Assembly (NCBI RefSeq): GCF_033446685.1
Contig: NZ_JAWQLY010000007.1
Location: 1 to 64,000 of the forward strand
DNA: 64,000 nucleotides
Source of the DNA: Modicisalibacter sp033446685
GTDB taxonomy: Bacteria; Pseudomonadota; Gammaproteobacteria; Pseudomonadales; Halomonadaceae
Direction: 5' to 3'
Made by a program: the position numbers and the translations under genes. Of the stretch, positions 7,757-16,258 are shown one piece after another; position 1 is the first letter of the stretch, and every line of letters begins with the position of its first letter. The notes under the pieces were generated by a model. That model did not search any database. It was given only the letters and a program-made list of their open reading frames with translations, and had not been told where the DNA came from.

Positions 7757-8440
7757 TTAGGAAACGAGCGTGCTTTCGTAAACGTGGCTGATGGACGTTC
7801 CATTCCAGACATATTCGAGATGGCGACCCTGCCAGGCGGGGCTCAAGGCGGGGGGGCGGAACACCGCTGCACACTCCCCGCCTGGGTGGCGCACGCTGGG
7901 ATAAACCACGCCGTAGCGATGCCCTTCGCGGAGCTTTCCACCCAGCGCCTGACCGGCGCTCCAGTCGTCGGGGTCGAGCAACGGCGAAGTGGGCGGTTCC
8001 GCCCGCAGGTCCACCATCTCGGCTGCCAGGTTGGACAGGTACACACGCTTTTGCACTCGCGTCGGTGGCTGGGAGGCGTCACGCAGAAACCGCTCGGTGT
8101 GATGGCGCGTCTCGGCGATGGCCGTGGCTTCGACGAGTGCGCAGTAATAGACACCGAATGAGCCATCGGTAAACCGCGAGCCGTTGGGGTTGATATGACA
8201 GAACGCGGCCATGATGGGTGACCAGCCCGGTCCTACCCGGCGATCCTCGGGCGAGACTAGATGGATCGTGCCCAGCTCATCCCTGACGCGCGGATTGGTT
8301 GCCATCTCCACCTCCATGAGCAGCTCCCAATCCCCCGGGTTTTGGTTGACGGCCTCGAACAGATCGATGGGCGGAAAGCGCGAGGAGACGATGCGATAAC
8401 AAGGCGACCACACTACCTGCGATCGTGGATAGTCATGCAT
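7757..8440 (-). CDS. RES-domain toxin (NAD+-degrading) of a type II toxin-antitoxin pair
   Basis: RES-domain toxins lower cellular NAD+ by phosphorolysis or hydrolysis and stop growth unless bound by the Xre/DUF2384 antitoxin. The product is 227 residues. The name-giving residues can be placed: Arg in CYRIVSSRFPP, Glu in LVEATAIAETRHH and Ser in VYPSVRHPGGECAAVF. The ATG at 8440 shares one base with the antitoxin stop (TGATG), so the two are translationally coupled with the antitoxin first. The frame stays open further upstream but that lies inside the antitoxin gene. The full length and intact motifs suggest an active toxin. Such pairs are commonly acquired by horizontal transfer; the site between hrpB and the carnitine genes looks like an insertion point. 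Confidence 0.88.
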   Translation of the reverse strand: MHDYPRSQVVWSPCYRIVSSRFPPIDLFEAVNQNPGDWELLMEVEMATNPRVRDELGTIHLVSPEDRRVGPGWSPIMAAFCHINPNGSRFTDGSFGVYYCALVEATAIAETRHHTERFLRDASQPPTRVQKRVYLSNLAAEMVDLRAEPPTSPLLDPDDWSAGQALGGKLREGHRYGVVYPSVRHPGGECAAVFRPPALSPAWQGRHLEYVWNGTSISHVYESTLVS

Positions 8441-8826
8441 CACCAGCCTCGACTTGCATCGAGGTACTGGCGCACCACAAAGAGATCGCCCATTTTTCCG
8501 GCTTTCAGCCGGTCGATGGGCGCTTGACCATTGAATACGGGGTTGGCGTTCCGGGTATGCAGCCAATGGTCGATGGCCGTCTGGTCGGGCAGCAACAACT
8601 TCAGCGCCTTGTAGATGCCGAGAACGTAGGAGGCTCGCTCGAACTGATTGGCGTCCAGGCGGGCGGTTTCTGGCCGGGCTTTCCAGCGCCGGTAGGTGGA
8701 GTCGGCGGCCCCCAGCAGGTGAGCCATGTCAGGTCCGGACAGTCGCCACTCTTTGGCAATGTTCGGCAGGGTGCGCATGACGGCCGCTCCCCGGGCCTCA
8801 TGCTGCGCTGGCACTGCAACGGTCAT
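8440..8826 (-). CDS. Xre/MbcA/ParS-type antitoxin (DUF2384)
   Basis: Binds and neutralises the RES toxin and probably represses the operon. The product is 128 residues. An N-terminal Xre-like helix-turn-helix (about residues 22-52, including MAHLLGAADSTYRRWKA) is followed by the C-terminal toxin-binding DUF2384/MbcA-ParS domain, which contains YVLGIYKALKLLLPD and HTRNANPVFNGQAPID. The ATG at 8826 has GAGGAG six bases upstream. The toxin gene overlaps it by one base. Two palindromes lie just upstream and are the likely autoregulatory operators. Confidence 0.88.
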   Translation of the reverse strand: MTVAVPAQHEARGAAVMRTLPNIAKEWRLSGPDMAHLLGAADSTYRRWKARPETARLDANQFERASYVLGIYKALKLLLPDQTAIDHWLHTRNANPVFNGQAPIDRLKAGKMGDLFVVRQYLDASRGW

Positions 8827-8847
8827 ACGACGCTCCTCGTGTAAGTG

Positions 8848-8890
8848 TGCTCAATTGAGCATTGTAGTACAAATTTCGCTCATTCGAGCG
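8848..8890 (-). promoter_or_regulatory. Paired palindromes upstream of the toxin-antitoxin operon
   Basis: TGCTCAATTGAGCA at 8848-8861 is a perfect 14-bp palindrome. CGCTC-ATTC-GAGCG at 8877-8890 is a related dyad with the same GCTC/GAGC half-sites, about 29 bp (roughly three helical turns) away centre to centre. On the minus strand a -10-like TACAAT (8862-8867) lies between them. This is the arrangement expected for cooperative repression by the HTH antitoxin. Confidence 0.65.
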
Positions 8891-9074
8891 AAAACGTCAC
8901 TTCGTTACTTCTTGTATGGAACTCGAGGGGCATGTGCCGAGAGTCTTGAGCGACGTCCGATAGCTGGTACGGCAGAAGCCGTGCCGACGGTTCGCCTCAG
9001 GCGCGTGACGCGCATCCGTTGTCGCTTTTCGTCAATTGATGACGGCGTTCAACGACGACACTGGGCGTAACTTT

Positions 9075-9102
9075 TAAGGCACTTCAAGTAAGGCATTTCA
9101 AG
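9075..9102 (+). repeat. Tandem 14-bp repeat in the carnitine operon leader
   Basis: TAAGGCACTTCAAG (9075-9088) is followed immediately by TAAGGCATTTCAAG (9089-9102), one mismatch. The bases between the antitoxin start and cdhC (8827-9193, 367 bases) contain no gene I can support; apart from the toxin-antitoxin palindromes they hold this repeat and a second tandem repeat at 9153-9182. Confidence 0.7.
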
Positions 9103-9152
9103 CCAGCCGCTTCCAGCCAGCTCAAAGGCTGCGTCGACAAGGTCACGCCGAA

Positions 9153-9182
9153 CAAGCCACCTCTAAGCAAGCCATCTCTAAG
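9153..9182 (+). repeat. Tandem 15-bp repeat just before the cdhC start
   Basis: CAAGCCACCTCTAAG (9153-9167) abuts CAAGCCATCTCTAAG (9168-9182), one mismatch. The second copy ends 11 bases before the ATG of cdhC and merges with its purine-rich ribosome site (AAGAGAG). It could be a regulator site or simply a recent duplication. Confidence 0.7.
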
Positions 9183-9193
9183 AGAGTACAGCC

Positions 9194-10114
9194 ATGCAAT
9201 CCAAGGTCATTCTCACCTGTGCGGTCACCGGGGCCGGCGACACCACCGCCAAGAACCCCAACGTGCCGATCACCCCCAAGCAGATCGCCGACAACTGCAT
9301 CGAGGCCGCCAAGGCCGGCGCCAGCGTGGCGCACATCCACGTTCGCGACCCCGAGACGGGCGGCATCAGCCACTCGCAGGATCACTTCCGGGAAGTGATG
9401 GAGCGGGTGCGCGACGCCGACACCGACATCGTCATGAACATCACCGCCGGCGGCGGCGGCGACTGGGTGCCGGACGCCCAGGATCCTTACCGCGGCGGGC
9501 CGGGTAGCGACATCCAGACCCCCGCCGAGCGTCACGCCCCGGTAGGCGAGCTGTTGCCGGAGCTGTGCACCCTGGACTGCGGCAGCCTCAACTTCGGCGA
9601 CTCGGTCTACATCAATACCGCCGACTGGCTGCGCGAACACGCCCGGCTGGTGCAGGCCGCGGGCGTCAAGCCGGAGCTCGAATGCTTCGATCTGGGCCAT
9701 GTGTGGTTCGCCCGCCAGCTCCAGCAGGAGGGACTGATCGACGGCGATCCGCTGTTCCAGCTGTGCCTGGGCATTCCCTGGGGCGCCGAGGCGGACACCG
9801 AGACCATGCTGGCGATGCGCAACAAGCTGCCGGCGAATGCCATCTGGGCGGCGTTCGGCATCGGCCGCGCGCAGATGCCGATGGTCGCCCAGGCGGCCCT
9901 GCTCGGCGGCCACGCGCGGGTCGGCCTGGAGGACAACCTGTATCTCAAGAAAGGTGTACTGGCGCGCAACGGCGAGCTGGTCGAGAAGGCTGCCGGGCTC
10001 ATCGAGAACCTCGGATCGCGGGTCATGACCCCCGCCGAGACCCGCGCGCACCTGGCGCTGCGCGACCCGCATACCGGACAGACGGTCGAAAAAACCGCAG
10101 GAGGTGAGGCATGA
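9194..10114 (+). CDS. cdhC: Dehydrocarnitine cleavage enzyme (BKACE family)
   Basis: A DUF849/beta-keto acid cleavage enzyme. In Pseudomonas and Sinorhizobium carnitine catabolism, this family converts 3-dehydrocarnitine plus acetyl-CoA into betainyl-CoA and acetoacetate. The product is 306 residues, a TIM barrel. The Zn-binding HIHVR motif (His47, His49) follows strand two, and a conserved NITAGGGGD segment and a C-terminal VGLEDNLYL are visible. The assignment to carnitine rests on gene order: cdhC-cdhA-cdhB-hocS matches the P. aeruginosa caiX-cdhCAB-hocS operon. The caiX binding-protein gene and the CdhR regulator are absent here. The ATGA overlap with cdhA shows coupling. Confidence 0.88.
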   Translation: MQSKVILTCAVTGAGDTTAKNPNVPITPKQIADNCIEAAKAGASVAHIHVRDPETGGISHSQDHFREVMERVRDADTDIVMNITAGGGGDWVPDAQDPYRGGPGSDIQTPAERHAPVGELLPELCTLDCGSLNFGDSVYINTADWLREHARLVQAAGVKPELECFDLGHVWFARQLQQEGLIDGDPLFQLCLGIPWGAEADTETMLAMRNKLPANAIWAAFGIGRAQMPMVAQAALLGGHARVGLEDNLYLKKGVLARNGELVEKAAGLIENLGSRVMTPAETRAHLALRDPHTGQTVEKTAGGEA

Positions 10115-11067
10115 GCCGGCAACTAGCGGTAATCGGTACCGGGGTGATCGGTAACGGTTGGATCGCCCGCGCGCTGGGCCGCGGCTGGGACGTGGTCGCC
10201 TTCGACCCGGCGCCCGGCGCCGAGGCCCGCACCCGCACCGCGGTGGAGCAGGCCTGGCCGTCGCTCGAGCGCCTGGGCCTGGCCGAGGGCGCCGACCCGG
10301 CGCGGCTGACCTTCGTCGACAGCCTCGAGGAGGCGGTGAAGGGCGCCGAGCTGATCCAGGAGAACGTCCCCGAGCGGCTCGAGCTCAAGCGCGAGATCCT
10401 CGCCAAGCTCGACGCCGCCGCCGATCCGCAGACGGTGATCGGCTCGTCGACCTCGGGCTTCAAGCCCAGCGATCTTCAACAGGATTGCGCGAAGGCGCCG
10501 GGCCGGGTGATCGTCGCCCATCCGTTCAACCCGGTCTACCTGCTGCCGCTGGTCGAACTGGTGGGCGGCGAGGCCACCATCAACGGCCAGACCGAGCGTG
10601 CCCAGGCACTGTATCAGGACCTGGCGATGCGCCCGCTGGTGGTGCGCCGCGAGATCGAGGGGCATATCGCCGATCGGCTGATGGAAGCGCTGTGGCGCGA
10701 GGCGCTGCACCTGGTCAACGACGGCGTGGCCACCACCGAGGAGATCGATGCCGCGGTGGTCTACGGCTGCGGGCTGCGCTGGTCGTTGATGGGCACCTTC
10801 CTGACCTTCCACCTGGCGGGCGGCGATGGCGGCATGCGCCACATGCTCGAGCAGTTCGGCCCGGCGCTGAAGCTGCCGTGGACCAAGCTCGAGGCCCCGG
10901 AGCTCACCGATGAGTTGATCGACAAGGTGGCGGAGGGTTGCGAACAGCAGGCCGCCGGTCGCTCGGTCGCCGAGCTGGAAGCGCGCCGCGACGAGTTCCT
11001 GGTGCGCCTGCTGGCGCTGGTCGAGGAGTACTGGCCCGAGGCCGAAGGGCTCCAGGGCCGGATTTGA
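10111..11067 (+). CDS. cdhA: L-carnitine 3-dehydrogenase
   Basis: Oxidises L-carnitine to 3-dehydrocarnitine with NAD+. The product is 318 residues, of the 3-hydroxyacyl-CoA dehydrogenase fold. The Rossmann motif GTGVIGNG is at residues 9-16. The catalytic His lies in VIVAHPFNPVYLLPLVE, characteristic of the carnitine dehydrogenase branch, followed by the helical C-terminal domain. The start overlaps the cdhC stop by four bases and has AGGAGGTGAGGC directly upstream, the strongest ribosome site in the operon. Generic 3-hydroxyacyl-CoA or lambda-crystallin dehydrogenases are similar, but the neighbours make carnitine the best call. Confidence 0.9.
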   Translation: MSRQLAVIGTGVIGNGWIARALGRGWDVVAFDPAPGAEARTRTAVEQAWPSLERLGLAEGADPARLTFVDSLEEAVKGAELIQENVPERLELKREILAKLDAAADPQTVIGSSTSGFKPSDLQQDCAKAPGRVIVAHPFNPVYLLPLVELVGGEATINGQTERAQALYQDLAMRPLVVRREIEGHIADRLMEALWREALHLVNDGVATTEEIDAAVVYGCGLRWSLMGTFLTFHLAGGDGGMRHMLEQFGPALKLPWTKLEAPELTDELIDKVAEGCEQQAAGRSVAELEARRDEFLVRLLALVEEYWPEAEGLQGRI

Positions 11068-11078
11068 CGGAGACGCTC

Positions 11079-11579
11079 ATGAGCGAAGCGAATTCAGGCC
11101 GCGCCGCGCAGCGCATCCTGGCCACCACGGTGGCGGCCGAGTGGGTCGACTACAACGGCCACATGAACGATGCCGCCTATGCGCTGGTGTTCTCCCAGGC
11201 GGTGGATGCGCTGATGGCGGTGATCGGCCTCGACGGCGCGGGGCGCGAGCGCCATGCCTATACTCTCTATACGCTGGAGACCCATCTGTGCTATCGCCGC
11301 GAGGCGCATCGTGATCAGCCATTGACGGTCGAGGTGGTGTTGATCGACCGTGACGCCAAGCGCCTGCATGCATTCTTCAGCATGCTCGACGAAGCGGGCG
11401 AGTGCCTGGCGACCAGCGAACAGATGCTGATGGGGATCGCCACCGACAGCGTCCGCCCGGGGCCGTTCCCCGAACCGGTGGCGGCGCGTATCGCCGCCTT
11501 GCCGCACAGTGGGGACGGCGCCTGGCCGGCACTGGCCGGGCGGCGCATCGCCATCCCCCGGCGGGAGGCGTCAACTTGA
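11079..11579 (+). CDS. cdhB: Betainyl-CoA thioesterase (hotdog fold)
   Basis: Hydrolyses betainyl-CoA to glycine betaine and CoA, the last step of carnitine-to-betaine conversion. The product is 166 residues, a single 4-hydroxybenzoyl-CoA thioesterase-like hotdog domain. The conserved WVDYNGHMNDAAY motif has the likely catalytic Asp24 and His28. The chosen ATG at 11079 has GGAG eight bases upstream; the frame is open further up but only inside cdhA. In a halophile, the product glycine betaine is itself a strong compatible solute, so the pathway may serve osmoprotection as well as nutrition. Confidence 0.82.
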   Translation: MSEANSGRAAQRILATTVAAEWVDYNGHMNDAAYALVFSQAVDALMAVIGLDGAGRERHAYTLYTLETHLCYRREAHRDQPLTVEVVLIDRDAKRLHAFFSMLDEAGECLATSEQMLMGIATDSVRPGPFPEPVAARIAALPHSGDGAWPALAGRRIAIPRREAST

Positions 11580-11601
11580 GATAGACGAGGCAGGAGGCAC
11601 C

Positions 11602-12483
11602 ATGCCAGCAAGCGGCGCGGACAACACCAGCGATATCGGCGTGGATGATTTCATCCGGCGTTTCGAGCGCGGCATGCAGGCGGTGAACGACGCCGAGGAC
11701 ATGCTCACCGCGCGGCGGCGCTACGAGGCGCTGTGCGAAAGCTTCGCCCCGCCGGATCCCGACTCGCTGAGCGTCGAGGATACCGACCTCGACGGCGTCA
11801 GGGTGCGCCGTCTGCGCCCGTCAGGAGTCAATGCCGGTGCCGCGGCCGATGCCCGCGGCACGGAATGCGTTCTCTATATCCATGGCGGCGGCTGGAGCCT
11901 GGGCTCGGTGAAGAGCCACCATGGGATTGCCTCGGACCTCGCGGTGCGCCTCGAGCGCGAAGTGATCAGCGTCGATTACCGCCTGTCCCCCGAGGCCGAC
12001 TACAGCCAGGCCATCGACGACTGCCACGCGGTCGTCGAGCTGGCCCGGCCGGTCGCGCTGGTCGGCGACAGCGCCGGGGCCAGGCTGGGGCTGGACCTGG
12101 CGCGCCGGCTCGGCTGGCAGCCGCCGCTGGGGCTCGTCTACCCACCGGTGGGTACGCCCAGCCTGGAAACCCTGGGCCCCGACGCGCCGCTGCTCACCCG
12201 CGAGGAGGTGCTCGCCAGCTGGCGACAGGTCGCCCGCAGCGTCTCGAAACTCTGCGAAGCGCGTTCGCCGGCGCCGCAGATCGTCGCCCTGGCGGTCGAG
12301 CGCGATCCGCTGACGCGGCCCTTCGAGGCGGCGATCGCCGACTGGCGCGCCACCGGCGCCGAGATCGACTACTTCTGCGCGGCGGGCATGGTCCACGGCG
12401 CCCTGCATGCGCACGCCCTGTTGCCGGCGATGCGCGATGCCTGGCGGGACTACTGCCAGGCCCTGAAGGCCCGCCTGGACTGA
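11602..12483 (+). CDS. hocS: Alpha/beta hydrolase, probable short-chain O-acylcarnitine hydrolase
   Basis: Predicted to release free carnitine from short-chain acylcarnitines. The product is 293 residues of the hormone-sensitive-lipase-like alpha/beta hydrolase family: oxyanion-hole motif HGGGW at 94-98, nucleophile elbow GDSAG with Ser157, an acid probably in AVERDPLT and a His in GMVHGALHAH. The specific call follows operon position: it is the fourth gene after cdhCAB, where P. aeruginosa has hocS. The ATG at 11602 has AGGAGG upstream with five bases spacing. The sequence alone supports only an esterase; the substrate is inferred. Confidence 0.72.
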   Translation: MPASGADNTSDIGVDDFIRRFERGMQAVNDAEDMLTARRRYEALCESFAPPDPDSLSVEDTDLDGVRVRRLRPSGVNAGAAADARGTECVLYIHGGGWSLGSVKSHHGIASDLAVRLEREVISVDYRLSPEADYSQAIDDCHAVVELARPVALVGDSAGARLGLDLARRLGWQPPLGLVYPPVGTPSLETLGPDAPLLTREEVLASWRQVARSVSKLCEARSPAPQIVALAVERDPLTRPFEAAIADWRATGAEIDYFCAAGMVHGALHAHALLPAMRDAWRDYCQALKARLD

Positions 12484-12653
12484 ACGGGCATGGCGAACGC
12501 CCTGATCCTTCGATACTTTACGCCTGCCTGATCCGCGCAGACGGCTAGACTGGCAGTAACAGGAGGTTTCCACCTGGCCGACTGACGGCCGGAACGGAAA
12601 TCACGCGTCGGTTCCGTGCGTTCTCAAAAGCGTCGCTCGGCGGCGAAAGGCTA

Positions 12654-13502
12654 ATGGCAGCATGCTCCCTGGCGGCTCGCGGTCCGCTCATCGCCATCGG
12701 CGGTGCCGAGGATCGCACGTCCGATCTGGCGATCCTCAACCAGGTGTTTTCCCACGCCCCGGCGGGCAACGCCGAAGTCGCGGTGATAGCCACCGCGAGT
12801 TCGATCCCCGAGCAGATACTGCCCATCTATAAAGCGGCCTTCGAGCGGCTGGGCGCGAGCCAGGTCCACACGCTGTCGATCGAGGATCGCCAGCAGGCGG
12901 CCGAGCGCGACGTCGTGCGGCTGATCGAGCGCAGCGGGGTGATCTTCTTCACCGGCGGCGATCAGTTGCGGCTGACCCATGTCATGGGCGGCTCGCCGGC
13001 GCTCAAGGCGATCCATGCCTGCTCGCGGGCCGGCGCGGTGGTGGCCGGCACCAGCGCGGGCGCGGCGGCGCTGCCGAGCACGATGATCTACAACAGTGTC
13101 GCCGAGGATGCCCTGCGCAAGGGCGCGGTCAACATGTCCTCGGGGCTCGGGCTGGTCGAGGGCCTGATCATCGACAGCCATTTTCTCAAGCGCGGCCGCT
13201 TCACGCGGCTGATGGAGGTCGGGGCGGCCAACCCGCAACACCTGGGGGTCGGACTCAGCGAGGACGCCGCGGTGATCATTCACCGGCATGGCGTGCTCGA
13301 GGCGATCGGCCCGGGCCACGTTATCATCATCGACAGCCGCGACCTGGCCAGCTCGAATATCGCCGAGCTGGCGATGGGCGCGCCGGTGGCGATCGAGAAC
13401 ATGATCCTGCACGCCCTGATCAGCGGCCACGGCTTCGACGTCGAGGCGCGCCGCTATCTCGACGCCGGCGCGCTTCGGGCCTGCCTCGCGGAGCACCGAT
13501 GA
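12654..13502 (+). CDS. cphB: Cyanophycinase
   Basis: A serine exopeptidase of family S51 that degrades the storage polymer cyanophycin to beta-Asp-Arg dipeptides. The product is 282 residues. The nucleophile elbow AGTSAGAAAL has Ser134, with the FFTGGDQLRL segment at 98-107 and ALEAIGPGHVIIID-type strands near the C terminus. The start ATG at 12654 has AAAGG upstream. It overlaps the synthetase gene by four bases (ATGA), so synthesis and breakdown genes are co-expressed from one message. No signal peptide is present, so the enzyme is intracellular and acts on the cell's own polymer. Confidence 0.93.
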   Translation: MAACSLAARGPLIAIGGAEDRTSDLAILNQVFSHAPAGNAEVAVIATASSIPEQILPIYKAAFERLGASQVHTLSIEDRQQAAERDVVRLIERSGVIFFTGGDQLRLTHVMGGSPALKAIHACSRAGAVVAGTSAGAAALPSTMIYNSVAEDALRKGAVNMSSGLGLVEGLIIDSHFLKRGRFTRLMEVGAANPQHLGVGLSEDAAVIIHRHGVLEAIGPGHVIIIDSRDLASSNIAELAMGAPVAIENMILHALISGHGFDVEARRYLDAGALRACLAEHR

Positions 13503-16147
13503 AGATCCTCGAACATCGCGCCCTGCGCGGACCCAACTATTACAGCCGCTACGTGGCCATCTTCATGCGCCTGGACATCGGCGAACTCGAGCAGCGGCCG
13601 AGCGACACCGTCCCCGGCATCGTCGCGCGAATCACCGAACATCTGCCCACCCTCGAGGAGCATCGCTGCTCGATCGGTCGCCCCGGCGGCTTCCTAGAGC
13701 GCCTGGCGCGCGGTACCTGGGCCGGGCACATCGTCGAGCACGTGGCGATCGAACTGCAGAACCTGATCGGCTTCTCGGTGGGCTACGGCAAGACCCTGGA
13801 TACCAGCGAAACGGGCATCTACAACGTCGTCTACCGCTACCGGGACGAGGCCTGCGGACTGGCCGCCGGCGTCGAGGCGGTGGATATCGTCGAGCGGCTG
13901 TTCGATGGCCGGCCGATCGACATGCCTTTGATCATCGCGCGGCTCAAGGCGGTGCGCGACGCGCATATGCTGGGGCCTTCCACCGCCTCGATCGTCGCCG
14001 CGGCCGACCAGCGCGGCATTCCCTGGATGCGGCTGAGCGAGGACAGCAGCTTCGTGCAGCTCGGCCACGGCCATCGCCAGCAGCGCATCCAGGCGACCGT
14101 GACGGGGCGTACCAACCTGATCGGCTATGGCATCGCCGACGACAAGAACTGGACCAAGCAACTGCTCGGCGACGCCGGCATCCCGGTGCCGCGCGGCCGG
14201 GTGTGCGACTCGCTCGAGGCGGCACTCGAGGCCGCGCGAACGCTGGGCTATCCGCTCGTGGTCAAGCCACTGGTGGGCAATCACGGCCGCGGCGTGAGTA
14301 CCGGAATACACGACGACCAGATCCTGCGCGAGGCCTTCGAAGCCGCCACCCGGCGCCACTCGTCGGTGATCGTCGAGCAGCACATCCGCGGCGACGACCA
14401 CCGCCTGCTGGTGATCGACGGCAGGCTCGTCGCCGCGGCGCGGCGGCGACCGGCGCATGTCGTCGGCGACGGCGTGGCCACGCTGCAGGCGCTGGTGGAG
14501 GCCGAGAACCGCGACCCCAGGCGCGGCCTGGGCCACGAGAACCTGCTCACCCGGATTCAGCTCGATGAGCAGTCGCAGCGCCTGATCGAGCAGCAGAACC
14601 TGACCCTGCAGAGCGTGATCGCCGCCGGCGAGATCGTCTATCTCAAGCCCACCGCCAACCTGAGCACCGGCGGCACGGCCACCGACGTGACCGACGAGGT
14701 CCATCCCGAAGTCCGCTACATGGCGGAGCGCATCGCCCGGCTGGTGGGGCTCGACATCATCGGGATCGACCTGCTGGCCGAGACTTTGAGCCGGCCGTTG
14801 GAGGAGCAGGCCGCGGCGGTGGTCGAGGTCAACGCCGGGCCGGGATTTCGCATGCACCTGTCGCCGACACACGGCGAGGGGCGCGAGGTCGGCCGCCACG
14901 TGGTGGACATGCTGTTCGGCGAGGGCGACGACGGGCGCATCCCGATCGTCGCGATCACCGGTACCAACGGCAAGACCACCACGGTGCGGCTGCTCGCGCA
15001 CCTGCTGCGCCAGGCCGGACGCAAGGTCGGCATGGCCTGTACCGGCAGCATCGAGATCGACAACCACGTGATCATGCGCGGCGACTACAGCGGCCCCCAG
15101 GCGGCCGCCATCGTGCTGCGCGAGCCGACCGCCGAATGCGCGGTGCTCGAAGTGGCGCGCGGTGGCATCATGCGCCGCGGGCTGGGCTTCGATGCCTGCG
15201 ACGTGGGCGTGTTGCTGAATATCGCCAGCGATCATCTCGGCGAAAGCGACATCCACACCCTCGACGACCTGGCGCGCTGCAAGACGGTGGTCATCGACGC
15301 GGTGCGCGACGGCGGAACCGCCGTGCTCAACGCCGACGATTCGCGGGTCCTGGCGGCCCGGGAGTGGGCGCGGGGCGAGACGATCCTTTTCTCCCTGGAC
15401 CCCGATTCGCCGTCGGTGCGCCGTCATGTCCGCGAGCACGGTGTGGCCTTCACCGTGGTCAACGGCTGCATCGTGATGCGCCAGGGGCAGGTCCAGGCCG
15501 AGATCGTTCCGGTCTTCGACGTACCCATCGCCTTCGAGGGCCATGCCCGCTTCAACGTCGCCAACGCGCTGGCGGCCAGCGCCGCCGCCCATGCCCTGGG
15601 GCTGGGCATCGCCGACATCCAGCGTGGCCTGCAGACCTTCCATCCCACCCACGGCCAGAATCCCGGACGCACCAACCTGCTGGTGGCCGATGGGGTTCAG
15701 GTGCTGGTCGACTACGGCCACAACGTCGCGGCGCTCATCGCCCTCGACGAGCTGGTGAACTGCCTGCCGGCGCGGCGGCGCATCGCCGTGGCCAGCGCAC
15801 CGGGCAACCGCCGCGACGAGGACCTCATGGCACTGGGCGCGCAGCTTGCCCGGATGCACGACACGGTCTACATCTACGAGACCGACCCGCGCGGGCGGGC
15901 TGTGGGTGAAACCGCCGCGCTGTTGTGCCGTGGCGCCGAAGCGCTGGCCGCGGGGGAGCCGGGCGAGCGCGGCGGAGGGAGATGCCGCGTCGCGCTGATC
16001 ATGGACGAGCACCAGGCCATCGACGCGGCCTTCGCCGAGGCCGGCCAGGACGATCTGCTGGTCCTGCTGGTCGATGACATCGAAAGCGTCATCGAGCGTC
16101 TCAAGGGGCGCCGGTTCACAACCGCCACGCCGGGCGAGGAGCCGTGA
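13499..16147 (+). CDS. cphA: Cyanophycin synthetase
   Basis: Polymerises aspartate and arginine into cyanophycin (multi-L-arginyl-poly-L-aspartate), a nitrogen and carbon reserve, using ATP without ribosomes. The product is 882 residues, the usual size. In order it has an N-terminal domain (1-about 160), an ATP-grasp domain (about 215-480, with VVKPLVGNHGRGVSTG and VVEVNAGPGFRMH), and a Mur-ligase-like domain whose P-loop is GTNGKTTT at 488-495. The C-terminal Mur-ligase domain includes HPTHGQNPGRTN and VDYGHN. Both active sites look intact. No isoaspartyl dipeptidase gene is next to it, so complete recycling needs a gene elsewhere. Confidence 0.95.
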   Translation: MKILEHRALRGPNYYSRYVAIFMRLDIGELEQRPSDTVPGIVARITEHLPTLEEHRCSIGRPGGFLERLARGTWAGHIVEHVAIELQNLIGFSVGYGKTLDTSETGIYNVVYRYRDEACGLAAGVEAVDIVERLFDGRPIDMPLIIARLKAVRDAHMLGPSTASIVAAADQRGIPWMRLSEDSSFVQLGHGHRQQRIQATVTGRTNLIGYGIADDKNWTKQLLGDAGIPVPRGRVCDSLEAALEAARTLGYPLVVKPLVGNHGRGVSTGIHDDQILREAFEAATRRHSSVIVEQHIRGDDHRLLVIDGRLVAAARRRPAHVVGDGVATLQALVEAENRDPRRGLGHENLLTRIQLDEQSQRLIEQQNLTLQSVIAAGEIVYLKPTANLSTGGTATDVTDEVHPEVRYMAERIARLVGLDIIGIDLLAETLSRPLEEQAAAVVEVNAGPGFRMHLSPTHGEGREVGRHVVDMLFGEGDDGRIPIVAITGTNGKTTTVRLLAHLLRQAGRKVGMACTGSIEIDNHVIMRGDYSGPQAAAIVLREPTAECAVLEVARGGIMRRGLGFDACDVGVLLNIASDHLGESDIHTLDDLARCKTVVIDAVRDGGTAVLNADDSRVLAAREWARGETILFSLDPDSPSVRRHVREHGVAFTVVNGCIVMRQGQVQAEIVPVFDVPIAFEGHARFNVANALAASAAAHALGLGIADIQRGLQTFHPTHGQNPGRTNLLVADGVQVLVDYGHNVAALIALDELVNCLPARRRIAVASAPGNRRDEDLMALGAQLARMHDTVYIYETDPRGRAVGETAALLCRGAEALAAGEPGERGGGRCRVALIMDEHQAIDAAFAEAGQDDLLVLLVDDIESVIERLKGRRFTTATPGEEP

Positions 16148-16258
16148 ACGCGCTGTCGGGCGGACGACTGAGTGAGCCGGCGCCGGAGCGGGCGATTTCC
16201 GCGCGACGGCCCATTCCCGTTACACTAAAGGGATTGGCTCCACGGCGGATATCCAGCG

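Noticed and set aside
5322..7874. An 850-codon open frame on the minus strand opposite hrpB
   Set aside because: It mirrors a complete, well-conserved helicase gene; its translation is rich in Arg, Gln and Gly with no recognisable domain. Such frames are common opposite GC-rich genes.
13694..16012. A 772-codon open frame opposite cphA
   Set aside because: It is antisense to intact cyanophycin synthetase, has no family resemblance and has shadow-type composition.
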